64,000 nucleotides of DNA, from contig NC_088312.1 in assembly GCF_910592395.1 (NCBI RefSeq), positions 6,820,001-6,884,000 on the forward strand, read 5' to 3'. Numbering within the stretch: position 1 is the stretch's first letter; the number at the start of each line of letters is the position of its first letter. This document shows, one piece after another, positions 33,701 through 45,800 of the stretch. A program made the position numbers and the translations under genes. The notes under the pieces were generated by a model that searched no databases, had not been told where the DNA came from, and saw only the letters and a list, made by a program, of their open reading frames with translations. Source of the stretch: Lineus longissimus. Its lineage: Eukaryota; Nemertea; Pilidiophora; Heteronemertea; Lineidae.

Positions 33701-36700
33701 GGTTGTCCCTTTTAAAAGGTTTCTTAGTTCCTGTTTGAAATACAAATTTCAAATTCAAATTCAAAGCAGTTTATTGAGCCAGATGAATACTACATTCATA
33801 TAGGTTTGGAAAATACAATAAACTGGTGCGGGATAGAGAGAAGATGCAGAAGAAAGTAAAACAGGCAGGGATCTGTCTTAGGAAATGTACCCTGACCATC
33901 AGCGTGCGGAGGTGACGTGACTACAAATGATAATTAAAACAAAGCGTTAGAATCTACAGAGAAATCATATACATGTAACACTAACAGCAAAATAAATGCG
34001 TTATAAAATAATACATGTTATTAACATATACATGTACATTATAACACTTGTTTCAGGTGGACGCCGCAAGGTCAGTATCACTTGATTTCTTCATGCTGCC
34101 GAATGAGAGGAAGCAGCGCTACAGACGACCTGGAGACAAGGCTGGCACCGATGGCTGGAAGCCTATGCCAGGAGAGAAGTAAGTACACTCACCCCATACC
34201 TTAATTAATTTTTACAGTCGAGGTATACGACTCGGTACGTAGATGCTACATGTAGTTTATAGCCAACCCCATAAGACTTCGTTCCTGAAAAATGGTGGCC
34301 TCCCATTGTGCGGTAGCCTTGTTTAATGGCGGACTACACTCTTATCCTGACCCTCTACTCCATTTTACAATGAAAGATATTCGTTTCTTCGCTCAGTGTC
34401 ACCATCTTCTGAAATGTTATGGTCACATTCGCTGTTCCTTTAGCTGTCTTAGAAACTCTGGAATATGGACGACGTCAAAAAACGTTACACCCGCATACAT
34501 GACGTGTATTTGCCCTTACCAGTGTAGGCCTATGGACCCACTTGAAAACTGTTTCGCGGGGGTCGATAAGCCCTGGTAACCCTTTGATAAAACAGCAGAA
34601 CGAAGCAAATGTGGGCCCAGGTGCGAGCGGACTTTATTCAAAGTATAGACTGGGGAGGCCTGAATTCTTTTACATGCGCGGTATAAGGGGCAAAAAAATG
34701 TAACTTTGTTGTCAACCAAAATAATTTCACGTGGCTTTTTTACAACTGCAGTGTATTATGGCTGTCCGCTTGAAATTGATCAGAAAATTGTTGCATGAAG
34801 TATACATGTATTACATGTTTTACATTTAGGGGAACCGACAGGCAGGCATCGGTTTATTTTACATCTGCAGTGTCATGGCTGTTAGCTTAAATTTGATCAG
34901 AAAATTATCATATGAATATACGTGTATATACATTTACACGTTACTTTCTATGTTTCAGGGGAACCGATATCAAAGAGAATTACAACTATACGCAGTACAG
35001 CAAAGCGGTAAGTCCGGTAACAGAAAGAGTGTACATGTACACTTGAATCCAAATCTGGTATTTAGGTTTTAACCGATAATTTTGATATATGTAATGACAT
35101 CGAGGTCGAAAAGTTTTTGTCCACATGATAAGAAATAAATAACAATTTTTTTCGTAAATTACAAAATTAAGGCCGAATATCACACCACCTACATCAAGGT
35201 CGACACTCCTTAAGGTCGACACTTACAGGCGAAGTTTGAACAAACGTCTGGTGCACAGTTATACCAACTAGCGAGCGGTTGTGAAGAACGTACATTTTAA
35301 AATGTGTGATATTATATGTATGAGCAAATATAGATTAGAGAAGAAAGTTTAACTAGCTATCGGTTAGAAAGACTAGCATTTAGTTCTAATTTTGAATATA
35401 GGGGGCTTTTGGGAATTGAATTTGCCCTAATTCATTAACCGTTGAACTTATCGGATTGCTTCAGCCCGAATTATTTCATCACTTCCCCATACTAAATATT
35501 CCCCACAAACACAATGTGTCAATCGGGCTGATTAAAAATTTATTTTTTTGAAAAATCGAAAAAAGGCTGAAAATGGAGAATATATGAATTTGCATAGTTT
35601 TGCCCTTTCACTAAAATCAAAATAGCTCAGTTATTATAGCAAGTATTATGATGAGAGAGGTATCATTTTGTTTGTATTGGTCGTGCCTTTATTGGCAACC
35701 CTTGCAAATAGCTGGGGTCAGAGCACCATGCGATTTAACATCATGTATTTATGGGGTTAATTTGAGTTATTCATTCTTCTTTAATCCATACTTGGAATGA
35801 GCAATAAAAGTCAGGAAAAAAGTGTTTCTCCACGACAGTTTGTTTTTCATCGGCAACGCGTGACCACTCGACGCGATTCGGAAATTTGAGACAACACCGC
35901 AAATGAGATAATGGCTGATATTTATAAAAGACTAGTAAATGCTTTTACTTTAAACTTCATGTACATTTACACTAGCCATCTCTGTAGAAAACTGTAGTAA
36001 AAGCATTTACTAGTCTTTATAAATATTAGCCATTGTCTCATGGTTATTTGAAGTTTGAATTTTGTGACTAAATTTCAGACCTGGCCGGAAGACGGTGGCG
36101 CTGATGTCCCTACCTTCTGTGCAACCAATGCCAAGTTCTTCGAGGCGTGCTCAGGGCTGTCGCTGAAGGTTCTGCAAGTTCTCGGAAAAGCGTTCATCCT
36201 TCCCCCATCGGTAGGAACATCATTGTTAGAAATCTTATTAAGAAAAATGGCCTTCCAACTTCCAACGCTGTACATTCAGCGTAATGTAAAGAACACTTTC
36301 AGTATGATTTCATCCTTCAGATTTGATGCAGTGTTGCCATCAAAATCCAAGATCACTGCCAAAAAATCCTAAATAGACGGCCTGCGAAAATAAATTGCGG
36401 CCATTTTGGAAAGGCCTTTTCACAGGCAGCGTAACTTTACCATGACATTAACCAAAAGCGTTCAAAATAAAATGAACACTGGAAGAAATGGACAACTTCA
36501 AGTAAATTGCTCGAATAAGCTTGCATGTTTTTTTTACTTTTATGCCATGGTAAACATACGTTACCTGTGGAAAGGGCCTTTTCAAAATGGCCGAAATTTA
36601 TTTTCGCAGGTTGTCTACGGATGAATTATAAATATGTCTGGCTTTCTTTCATGTGACTTCGGGTATCTGAAGTAATCTGAAGTTGATAGCATGCACTTGT

Positions 36701-39121
36701 TTTAGGACGAAGAATTCTTCGCAAAATCCCATCAAAATATGGGTCACTATGACAAGAATAGGACGAGACTCAAGAGTATATACTACCCACCATTGCTGGA
36801 AGGTACGTTGTGGTAAAGGCAACAAATGATCACCGCTTTAAGGGTGTTACTCGGTTCCGAAAGTAAATGTCACTGTCCTTTTGGGCTGCTGTGCGAAAAT
36901 TACACGGCTGGTGATTTCAAAACTTGGGTTTTCCTAAATTTAATTTTGCGACCCAAGAGGATTTTCACATTTCAGTAATCATTGTTACGAATTTTTTTGT
37001 GTTTTCGTGTAAATTTGTAAGAGGAGAAGGTGCATTGTCAGTGCTTCGGCTGCAATTTGAGTCTCCTATAAGTTGACAGGCGGGCAAGAAGACGTTTAGA
37101 AGAAAATAAACGAGTGGGGATAACGGCCTGGGGAAACAGTATGAGGGCTTATTACTGTCTCCTGAAGTAGTTAGGTCAGGGAGAAAGGTCCTCATAATAT
37201 AAGAACTTCGTACGTATGGATGAAACGGCATTTGAGGAAGGACAGCTTTCCCCGAGTTCACGCAGCTGGTTCTCTTTACTTTTGGTCCATTCCATGGTGG
37301 CTACCACTTTGTTTAAATCACATGACTACACGTAGATCTGGTGATTTACAGCCTATTGGTGATTGGTGAAAACTCGGCAATATCTCGGTAATACACCAAG
37401 AGAAATTGACTTTGCATTTATTTCGTTAACATCTCGGTAACAAATGATGCCAGACATTCATGCTCTGTGCACACTGTCAATAATTTCAGCAACGCAGCAC
37501 CTGGTCACCATGTTACCGAGAATGTCACCGAAAATGTTGACAGTGTCTACAGACCTTCAACCAGCACATCTGCCATTCTCTCCCTTATTATGTTTTCTTT
37601 CATCCAGCACCTCAACCTGGCAAAGTAAGACTTGCTGAACACAAAGATTTCGGCACCATTACGTTACTCTTTCAAGACAATATTGGTGGACTCGAGGTAA
37701 ACTGCATTAAAATTAATTTAGTATCGCCAAGTGCCTTTGTACTTGTATTCGCTCTCATTGGTAGAACAACGATGGGAAAGTGAAATGGCGCTGGTGTACC
37801 ATGATAGAAAGACGAGAGGTCCGCTAAGTCCAAGTGCTCAACATGTCAGTATGGAGGTTTGTCAGAGGGCGGTATGAAAATTAATGTTTGGTGTACAAAC
37901 GTTTTATTCTTGGTACATGTATGAAAAAGGTCTCTTCATTAACCATTTGTCAACAACGCAGCAAATTATTATTACAAATTTTCCAATCACTGAAGGTAAA
38001 AGTGGCATTTTTCAATTGAATAAGGCTTTTCTTATCCCAAACAATTTTGATACCGCTCCGTACTCTTTATGTTGGACACCATTGGAATATTCTTGTCGTT
38101 CTGTATATGACGACACTCCAGTTCCATCTATATAAGCTCAGTTTAAGAGCTCTCCATATTAAATGTTTTTTAAGTGTTTCCGTTTTTGAGTTTCCCCCCA
38201 TTGCTTGGGAACGCTGAAAGACATGTTGACATGGTGTTATCCCCTATAATGTAAATTAAGGTCATGGTCTCTCTAGCTGTATGGAAACACTGAAATAAGG
38301 TAAACACCTACAGATGTTTCAACGGAATCTATTTATTTAGGATATACCCGTATTTGATTGAGAGATTCTGTGGTCAATGATGATACAGTCGTTGATTCGC
38401 TATTAAAAAGTGATAATTACATCTTTTAAAATTTAGATCGAGCTGAAATCTGGCGAGTACAAGGCAGTGGTACCAGAGCCTTGCACTATCCTGGTCATGG
38501 CTGGCCAACTCATGGAGAGGTGGACTGCCGATAAAATACGGGCTCCGGTAAGCTACTGACTTCTGTTTATAATACTACATCAGCAACAGATTGCCAACAT
38601 TACAAGTGTTACACTTTGATGTAAATCTTCAACGGGTTTCAGCCAACACAAATAATATTTGTGGCTCACACTAATAAGAACCTCTAAGTGGTGCATGAAA
38701 TGTGTGCAGAATTATTAAAACTCTTTATAATCTAAGATGACTCGGATCTTTCAATCTAATTTTGAAATAAAGATTATGACGTGGCACCATCACATGACTG
38801 GGACGTTGCCCTTCGGGTCATTAGTCAACGAATGCTGGGGTATTCGCGTTCAAAATGCTTTTGTATTCATGTGCCGTGTGTTGCACAACAAAAAATGCAT
38901 GTATTTTCCATATCGAAAATGTCAAACTTGGTCAACCTTTTTTTCAGAGACATCAAGTTCTTATTCCGATGAAGGAATATCAACTGAAAAATGGTCGCCA
39001 GTCCTTGGCGTTCTTTGCTCATCCTGACAATGATGTCACGATCAGCTGCCTGGATGGGTCGAATAAGTACGAGCCTATCAATGCACTGGATTGGAAAGAG
39101 TCTGCAGGGAAGGCGCATTGA
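30772..39121 (+). CDS. 2-oxoglutarate/Fe(II) oxygenase, IPNS/hxnY-like (plus copy)
   Basis: Eight exons in phase: 30772-30936 (or the alternative 31873-32037), 34057-34178, 34959-35007, 36079-36210, 36706-36802, 37608-37696, 38437-38547, 38948-39121; 312 residues. The start MADTNIPVVEF was chosen because homology begins there, although the frame is open further upstream. A DIOX_N domain (IPVVEF, GFVYLKNHGI) is followed by the double-stranded beta-helix domain with H200-K-D202 and H257 for iron and R272-x-S274 for 2-oxoglutarate. The C-terminus (CLDGSNKYEPI) closely matches the minus-strand paralogue. An active cytosolic oxygenase of unknown substrate is expected. The gene is head to head with its paralogue, and both first exons splice in phase 0. 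Confidence 0.9.
31736..31820 (+). promoter_or_regulatory. Upstream promoter block, copy 2
   Basis: This repeats the copy 1 order: CCAAT (31768), CACGTG (31796-31801) and a TATA-like ATTATATATG, only about 55 bp from the exon 1b start codon. The short distance makes it the more conventional core promoter of the two. Confidence 0.55.
31873..32037 (+). CDS. Duplicate first exon (1b) of the plus-strand oxygenase
   Basis: It encodes 55 residues starting MDDANIPVVDF and ends with the same phase-0 GTAAGT donor as exon 1a, so either can join exon 2 at 34057. Compared with exon 1a it changes A2D, T4A, E10D, K26E, E29D, E35K and P53Q, mostly conservative. The frame is intact, without stops or splice-site damage, so it is a usable alternative exon and not obviously a pseudo-exon. 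Confidence 0.8.
32811..33353. repeat. Interleaved duplicated blocks, possible LTR fragment
   Basis: Block A (GGGAATCCCAAGAGGCAAAA..., about 92 bp) occurs at 32811 and 32971. Block B (CCTTACCATAAGAATTCAGC..., about 65 bp) occurs at about 32908 and 33290. Between them is a stretch ending in CAATAAAG near 33204 that could be the end of a long terminal repeat. No gag, pol or other protein is seen, so the family is unassigned. Confidence 0.6.
34740..34975 (+). repeat. Duplicated 3' splice site upstream of oxygenase exon 3
   Basis: The end of intron 2 plus the first bases of exon 3 (GGGGAACCGA) exist twice, about 120 bp apart. The first copy ends ACATTTAG|GGGAACCGACAG and then diverges. The second, TTTCAG|GGGAACCGATATC, leads into the true exon 3. 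Confidence 0.8.
35902..36042. repeat. Foldback MITE before oxygenase exon 4
   Basis: About 46-bp arms (left ATGAGATAATGGCTGATATT, right its complement) flank a 47-bp loop. It ends only 36 bp upstream of the exon 4 splice acceptor. Confidence 0.88.
36375..36615. repeat. Foldback MITE after oxygenase exon 4
   Basis: About 70-bp arms start CGGCCTGCGAAAATAAATT on the left and end with the complementary AATTTATTTTCGCAGGTTG on the right; the loop is about 100 bp. It lies in the intron between exons 4 and 5 and differs in sequence from the preceding foldback. Confidence 0.88.
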
Positions 39122-40744
39122 TGGATTTAAGTGCATCCATTGATGTATGCAATTAAGCTGAGCCCGCCATGCATATTTGCATACACGATATCTGTAGATG
39201 AACGTAGTGATTTAAATTATTTTACTGTCTTTGCTCGTGACATGGCCGACAACATCTTTGCATACGAATGGGTTAACATACATTATTTCACCTATTTTAC
39301 ATAAACGGACGACTTCAAAAGCCTTTAGAAAACTATTTTTCGCATCTTAGAAGACAACGAATCGTTCTATCGAGTTTCGTTGGGCTTCCGATAACGACGA
39401 CCTTCCTGATTCTCCGGAATGAGTTAGAATTGATGTTCATTGGACTAACCTCGACATTCGCCCGGATGACCGTTTTCTAGTGTGCTATCCGAAATAATTT
39501 GAAATGAGCGCATTATGGGGGGGGGGGATCAAGTTACAAACTTTAGTATATAGACTTGTTGCAATTATAGATTCATTTGAATGCACACCGTTTGGCAGTT
39601 CTAAGGCGATGTGTGAGGATATTTTACATAAGTCCACTGAGTAAATGTTTGTGTATGGTACCTGTTCATGTTTACATGTGCGAGTATGTATCTTTATTTA
39701 TATATAGTGTTCTATCACCTATGGTAATGGTTGATCATTAAGAGTGTTCTAACGTTTTTTTCACATGTGTATGTACATGTAAGGACGTTTGACAGTACCT
39801 CCGTGGTACATATGACACGAATAGGATGTTAGATATGTATATCATGATTGCGTATGTAGTTTCAAAAACGTATATGTTTATGGTAATTCGCATATATTTT
39901 AACTCAAAGTGCCATAATAGGAAAATGTTCGACACAAGTTCCTTACTTTAATTCTGTAGACTAGACCGGGCTTATCAAAACATGTATGTGTGAAGACATG
40001 TCATTCTATCTCGGATCGCTGTATCTGCAGTCCATTTCCTGAGTGGTGAAAGCAAAAAAGCCGGAAAATGGTTAGTAACATGGATTTGACTCATTTTGGC
40101 TTAATGGCGCTCGTTCTTGGCCATGCGTTGTCCGATTCCGGCTGAAGTAGGTGTTTACAGCATGGGGATTCATGTCTTACACGTACGAACAAAGTGATTT
40201 CTTACCTGTCTTTCTTCATCGTGCAGTCTAACACAGCATAAAAGCTCCGCACCGGTGTAAGGTTGTAAAGGCATCTTACATAAAAGCCATTTGTCGCTAG
40301 CGGGATTAAGTTCCTGGCTGTTCGGCGCTTGCGGACGCTGGTTTCTGGACTGACACTGTCTTCACCTTCTGTGTTTTGAAGAGCCGTTTTCTCATCAAAA
40401 ATGGACTAGATAATTATCTAGTCTCTGACAGCTTAAAAGGTTACGGCGTTCATAATCGCTGATGATCCAGAACTTCAAAAATAAAAATGCAGTTATATAC
40501 AATGTAAAAGTGCAATTATCATGCTTGCAAATGTATTGAAACTTGGTTTAATATATTATTTTATTATTTGTAAAGCTGTATAGAAAACGGCAATACTGAT
40601 ATTAATTTTTCGTACATATTTACGCAATAGGAACTTGTCAAATTCAAATATTAATATTTAATTTTTTTATCGAACGGCGGAGTCATAAAGCTTTGACTGT
40701 GATTATTGATTATTTATATATATACATGTATCATTGTTGGTTAA
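39122..40744. other. Intergenic region after the oxygenase pair
   Basis: This 1.6-kb stretch is AT-rich, with a G tract near 39520 and short TACATGTA strings. It should contain the oxygenase 3' UTR. No gene is recognisable. Confidence 0.5.
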
Positions 40745-41414
40745 AGGGAAGCTATGGGAATAAATTGATGCAGCAAAATCAAATATTTTTTTAAACAAAT
40801 ACATACCAAGTTACATGACAAACAAATACACTACACCAAGGATATGATGAATATTCCTAGATAGTGCAGAAAATTGCATTTAATAAGCAGTTTGCGGGAG
40901 CCATGTTTGTTCAAATCTCCCGGGCGAATGACGTCATGGATGCAGTGTGGTTTTTCCATCAAGGCGAGTACTACTTGTTTCCACTAAGTTTCCAGACCTT
41001 TTTCTGCCCTGGTACCTTGGCTCAAACGCATAGGGAACTAGACCTGCTCGTTCTTCTGCTGATGCACGGTTGTAATCGAAGGATTCATCGCCGGACGTCG
41101 ACGAAATCGAAGAACTGTCATCTGTCATTTCGCTGTCATTCCAAGCATTCGCCATTGTTCGAACAGCTGATTGTCACAATGGCTGCATCCATGACGTCAT
41201 TGGCTCTCCGTTTGGAGGAGAAACTAGATTAAAATCCACCAAGATGGCGGCATACTTGATTAAAAAATAAGCAATTAAAATCATCCATTTCACTTATTAA
41301 TGTTTGTTTATTTATAAAACCAAGAGCCACAGTTGTTGTTAAGAATACGCAGTTTACGTAGATGTTAAGGTTGTAACTGTTGGTCGAATGGGAAATCATT
41401 CCCATAGCTTCCCT
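40745..41414. mobile_element. TTAA-flanked TIR element (piggyBac-type target)
   Basis: The 670-bp element has 17-bp perfect terminal inverted repeats (AGGGAAGCTATGGGAAT) and is bordered by TTAA on both sides, the target used by piggyBac transposases. A second inverted pair inside (GAATGACGTCATGGATGCAG and its near-complement) makes the core a foldback. The minus strand carries an open frame of 73 residues (40934-41155) with an acidic Ser/Asp-rich start and the motif GLVPYAFEP. No transposase is encoded. Superfamily is inferred only from TTAA. Confidence 0.82.
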
Positions 41415-41597
41415 TTAAATTGTATAAGTCATTTTGTATGCGTGTTTTCCTGTAAATAAATTTGATTTGAATGCTTAGGCAATAAATCACACCAACCCAA
41501 TGCACATGCCTTGTGAAGTTAATGCAATATCGCGTCTAATGTTGGTTCCCGCCGTACACCGCGCGAGTTGGCAGACGTACACGCGGACGTCGGTATC

Positions 41598-41649
41598 ATG
41601 AAAACCACCATGTTTATCATGGCAACGGTACTGGTGGTAAATACCGACG
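41598..41649 (+). CDS. Possible alternative signal-peptide exon of the channel gene
   Basis: The 52-bp exon encodes MKTTMFIMATVLVVNTD and ends in a GTAAGT donor in phase 1, the same phase as exon 1 at 42843. Splicing to exon 2 (43209) would give a good secretory signal followed directly by the receptor N-terminus. It could instead belong to an unrelated transcript. Confidence 0.45.
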
Positions 41650-42842
41650 GTAAGTGCGGGCCACTTTGCATGTCGGGTACCAAATAGAATCGCGTCAAAT
41701 CCGTCACACATCGAAAAATCACATTCAGAGGAAACCTACCGCCTTTGCCCCGTTTAAACTAAGCAAAACTGCGAATTCGCATGCACAAGTGCTTTGTTCA
41801 CACCGTGCAACAGTCAAATAATGCAAATATACATCGGATGTGAAATTTATCATGCGAAGTGGCGTCAAACCGCATTCAGTGTAAACCTGTGTGTGGGCCC
41901 AAAGTTTGTAATGTCACGTGGAAAGTTCATTCGAAATAGGTCAAATATTCGTTGTTTTCAGTGGTCAACGACTATTTTGATAATTTTAAAAGTGCCAACG
42001 CATTTTAATGTAGATGTGACACGCGTGTAAGTGTCGCCATTAAAAAATCAACTCCTGGGAGACAGGAAAATAAACTCTTGACCACAAATTCTGCCTAAAA
42101 ATGAAGAAAATCAGCAGATGACCTTGTCCTTCATGTTTTGACCATAGGCTTAAACATTAGCCGACACCAAGCCTGATAGGAATGGACACTTAGGTTGTAT
42201 TTATCAGGTAACAAAAGTCTGGTGGGAAGAACGGACTTTATGAAAAAAAATGCATTTTTCATGACTCGTATCCATGGAACGACCATGCTGCTGACAACAC
42301 GCAAAACGGGGATCCTTGTTTGACTTCTGACTACATTGATCAATCACTTACCAGAGCAAGTGTAGCAAACATAGACAAATGGGGCCGTGTTTGTTGACGA
42401 TAGCATCACAAAACCGCTTCATGTTTGTTGAATTTGTATCGCAGTAACCAATAACATATGAACCGAAACTGGCCGTGTTTATAGCGTAAAGAAACCGAGC
42501 GGACAACACCCAATTGTAGTTGGTGGGCCGGATTAGAGATTTCAATCCCGGGGGTTTCGGAAACAGCCTGTTTATATTGGACAGCATCCCTACGTGGCAA
42601 TTGATAGCATTATAGAGAATCGCCACTTGTTGGCAATAGATAGAATTCAGCATCATATTGCCTAAGTGAGCCATTCCATTTTAGTCAATGTTTGAGTTAA
42701 GGGATACTCAAAGTATACGAGTAGATTTCTTGATATAACTTTGGTGATACGGAGTTCGACATGCTGTGACGGATTCCTCTTTGAAGAATTGACTTGACGC
42801 GTGTTCTGACTGGAACGAAAGGAAACCTTCGAATAACGGCGA

Positions 42843-45800
42843 ATGATGAAACCAAGACTTGGAGTGGCTATAGCCCTAGTTATGGGCATGAACATGATTG
42901 GAATTGGTGTACAGAGCTTGACTACAAGAGCGGGTGAGTATACGGAAGAATTCGTTTTGCAAGATCACAAGCTCATGCCTGACCGCCTGCATAGCCAATA
43001 AGTTCATTGCATGGAATGATATTCTCCGTTCATTTTGTTAACATTTGATCTCTTACCGATAGCACGTACCTTCGAGAATAAAAAAAGCAATAGTCTTTTT
43101 TAACATCCTGTAGTAAGCTACCAGGCGGTGTAGATATGCTCATAGTTTATAGGGAGACGGTGATCAAAACTGATATATTTATCGTTTTCGTCAATCCTAC
43201 TCAACTAGCACCGTTAACGAGTGAAGAAAGGCTGGCCAAGGATCTTCTTGATGGCTACACGGGGATTGGTCGGCCTATCGCCAACCATTCTCATGCGATT
43301 GAAGTCGGCATCTACACATTTGTCCTGCAGATTGTTGAATTGGTAAGCTTGCTCGGTTATTCTGGCTTAACTTCGATTTCCCTTCCCTGGAATAGCAATT
43401 TGATGACCGATTCAATGACAACACAAAATTCGAAATGCGATACATCGCAAGATCAACAACCAACTTGTTCATCGAATAGTTGCAACAAAGGTGACATGAT
43501 ATTCACGTAAACTCAGTACCGCTGTCACACAAGTATCCTTTGTCCGATCCTGGTGTAAGGGATGTTCCATCTGAGCAGCAGTAATGACATTTATACACCC
43601 TCCATACTAAAGCATATACATGACTGTACTCTTATCACGCGCTAGCCATCCTGACATAAACACTGATTTTCAATATACCTCGCCTCTCGATATTTCAATG
43701 GTATACGAGGTAGGAAATATCAGGAGGGGCGCTAGCAAGCTTGATCTGCTTTTGACCACTAGGGGAAAATACACTATTAATATATAGGTCTCATACACGT
43801 AATTGCAACCTAGAAGGTTCAATGCAGTAGGTCTACACGTGGACACTGCAAGGAGTTCCTGCATTTAACACTACTAGCATATACCCATGGAGCGGGCAAA
43901 GTTGAAATGTAATATACAATAGTTAAATGGGCACGATGATTGAACTACATTAAATTTCTAACGTTACTGAAGTTTTATTAAAGGTTAAACACGAAATGAA
44001 CTGCATTTAGGGACTTATTGCTGCTATCTACATGCAACCCCCAATAGATTGATTGGAGTACGCTATTTTGCACAATGCATTGAGACCAGTGACAGCAGGT
44101 CCTGTTCCAAATAGGGGCCTCACATATTAGGCATATCACCTACCCACTCCCGTACCCAATGCCACTGTCGGACCAAAGCCAGGCGCATGGAGAGATGCAG
44201 AACGCAATTCAAACTGACAACATCAATCAGTAAAGAATAAATCAAAGAGCAAGTGCTGGCCACTGTACATATTTTGTCCATCCTGGCATAACTGTTTATT
44301 GATACCCTGACTGCATGTTCCGGTAGGCCACCTTGCAGAATTTGCCTTATCACTCCGGTCAGTGTTTCTCGAATAGAACTAAAATAGAATAGGCTAATCA
44401 TTAATCTCCCTGCTAATACCCTGCACCATGGACCAGGTTGTATAGCACTACATACGTGCTGGAAGCTAATACTGATGTGGCAGGGAGAATATGCGTGAAG
44501 TTTGTGTATGCTTTTGAGAATGAGCGGAGCTCTCCAGTCGACGTGCTCTCTGAAAAGTTGTTATTTATTCCAAAACCACCAAGATATTCGACGTATGACA
44601 CCCTCAGTGACACTCTTACTTATGATCCACACCTACGAAGCCAAAAGTTGCAAGAATTCGACGCATTTCCGAGGCCCAATTTTGAAACAAAAATCGCCTC
44701 CTATTTAGCGGCCACAACGCGCATTATAGTATAGATTAGGCCTGCCGTTGACACCTCATCAGAATGTTTCATATTTCCTCCAACTTTCAGGATGATCGAC
44801 GCCAAACATTTGTTTTCTCCGGAATAATATATATGGTGAGTTTTATATAGTGATGGTATAATCACGTGTAGGCATAATCCTCATTCATTTCACTTGGAAT
44901 CAACACGTGCTTAGTTACCGGTATTTTCAAACCAGTGGAGCTACTGAGAAAGAATTTTACTGATTTCGAGTCATTGTTCCTGAACTTCAGTATATGTGTC
45001 TTCTCTGTTGCGAACGGACCGTCATTTGAAATGAAAATTGCATCTTTAAGATGAGAAATCATCGCAGGATGTTGCCCCCTCATATTTGATCCGAACCACT
45101 CCGCCCCTTTGTCCTAGTCTCTTCCAATTCGATATGTAGACACCTAATGAGGCATCTCAAACAATGATTTGATATACTGATTGATTTTTTTTCAGGCCTG
45201 GAGAGATGCGCACCTCAGATGGTATCCAAATGAATACGATGGATTAGAACAGATATCGCTGCCCATCCAGTCATTGTGGTACCCGGATATAGGAGTACAG
45301 AATAGGTAGGGCAGTTTAGAGGGGAAAACGACATTACAGAAATACACCAGATGACTACAATTCTTGAAATACCGGGAGTAAACCTTCAGTAAAATGATTT
45401 TAAAAACCCGTTAAACCTATACACGATTTTTGCTCTACTGGCATTGCCATTTTATATTTTCAGCGCTGACACATTAACATCTGCGATAACGGAAAACAGA
45501 AAGAACAAAGCGATCGTGCGGTTCACCGGCGATGTATATTGGACTCTACCAGGCGTATATTCCGTCTCCTGTCGTTTGAAAATGGCCATGTTCCCCTTTG
45601 ACACCCAAACCGTTGACATCAAAGTGTTCGTGGCAGGCGAGGTGGGTGAGGGGGTGAAACTCACAACAAAAACCGTGTCCCCTTTCAAATTTAAGTACTA
45701 TTCTAATAGCACTGAATGGAACATGGTCGGGATCGAACACATAATCCAGCGAGACACTGCCTTCGTCAGTTCTGTTTCATTCTATCTGTACACCACGTCA

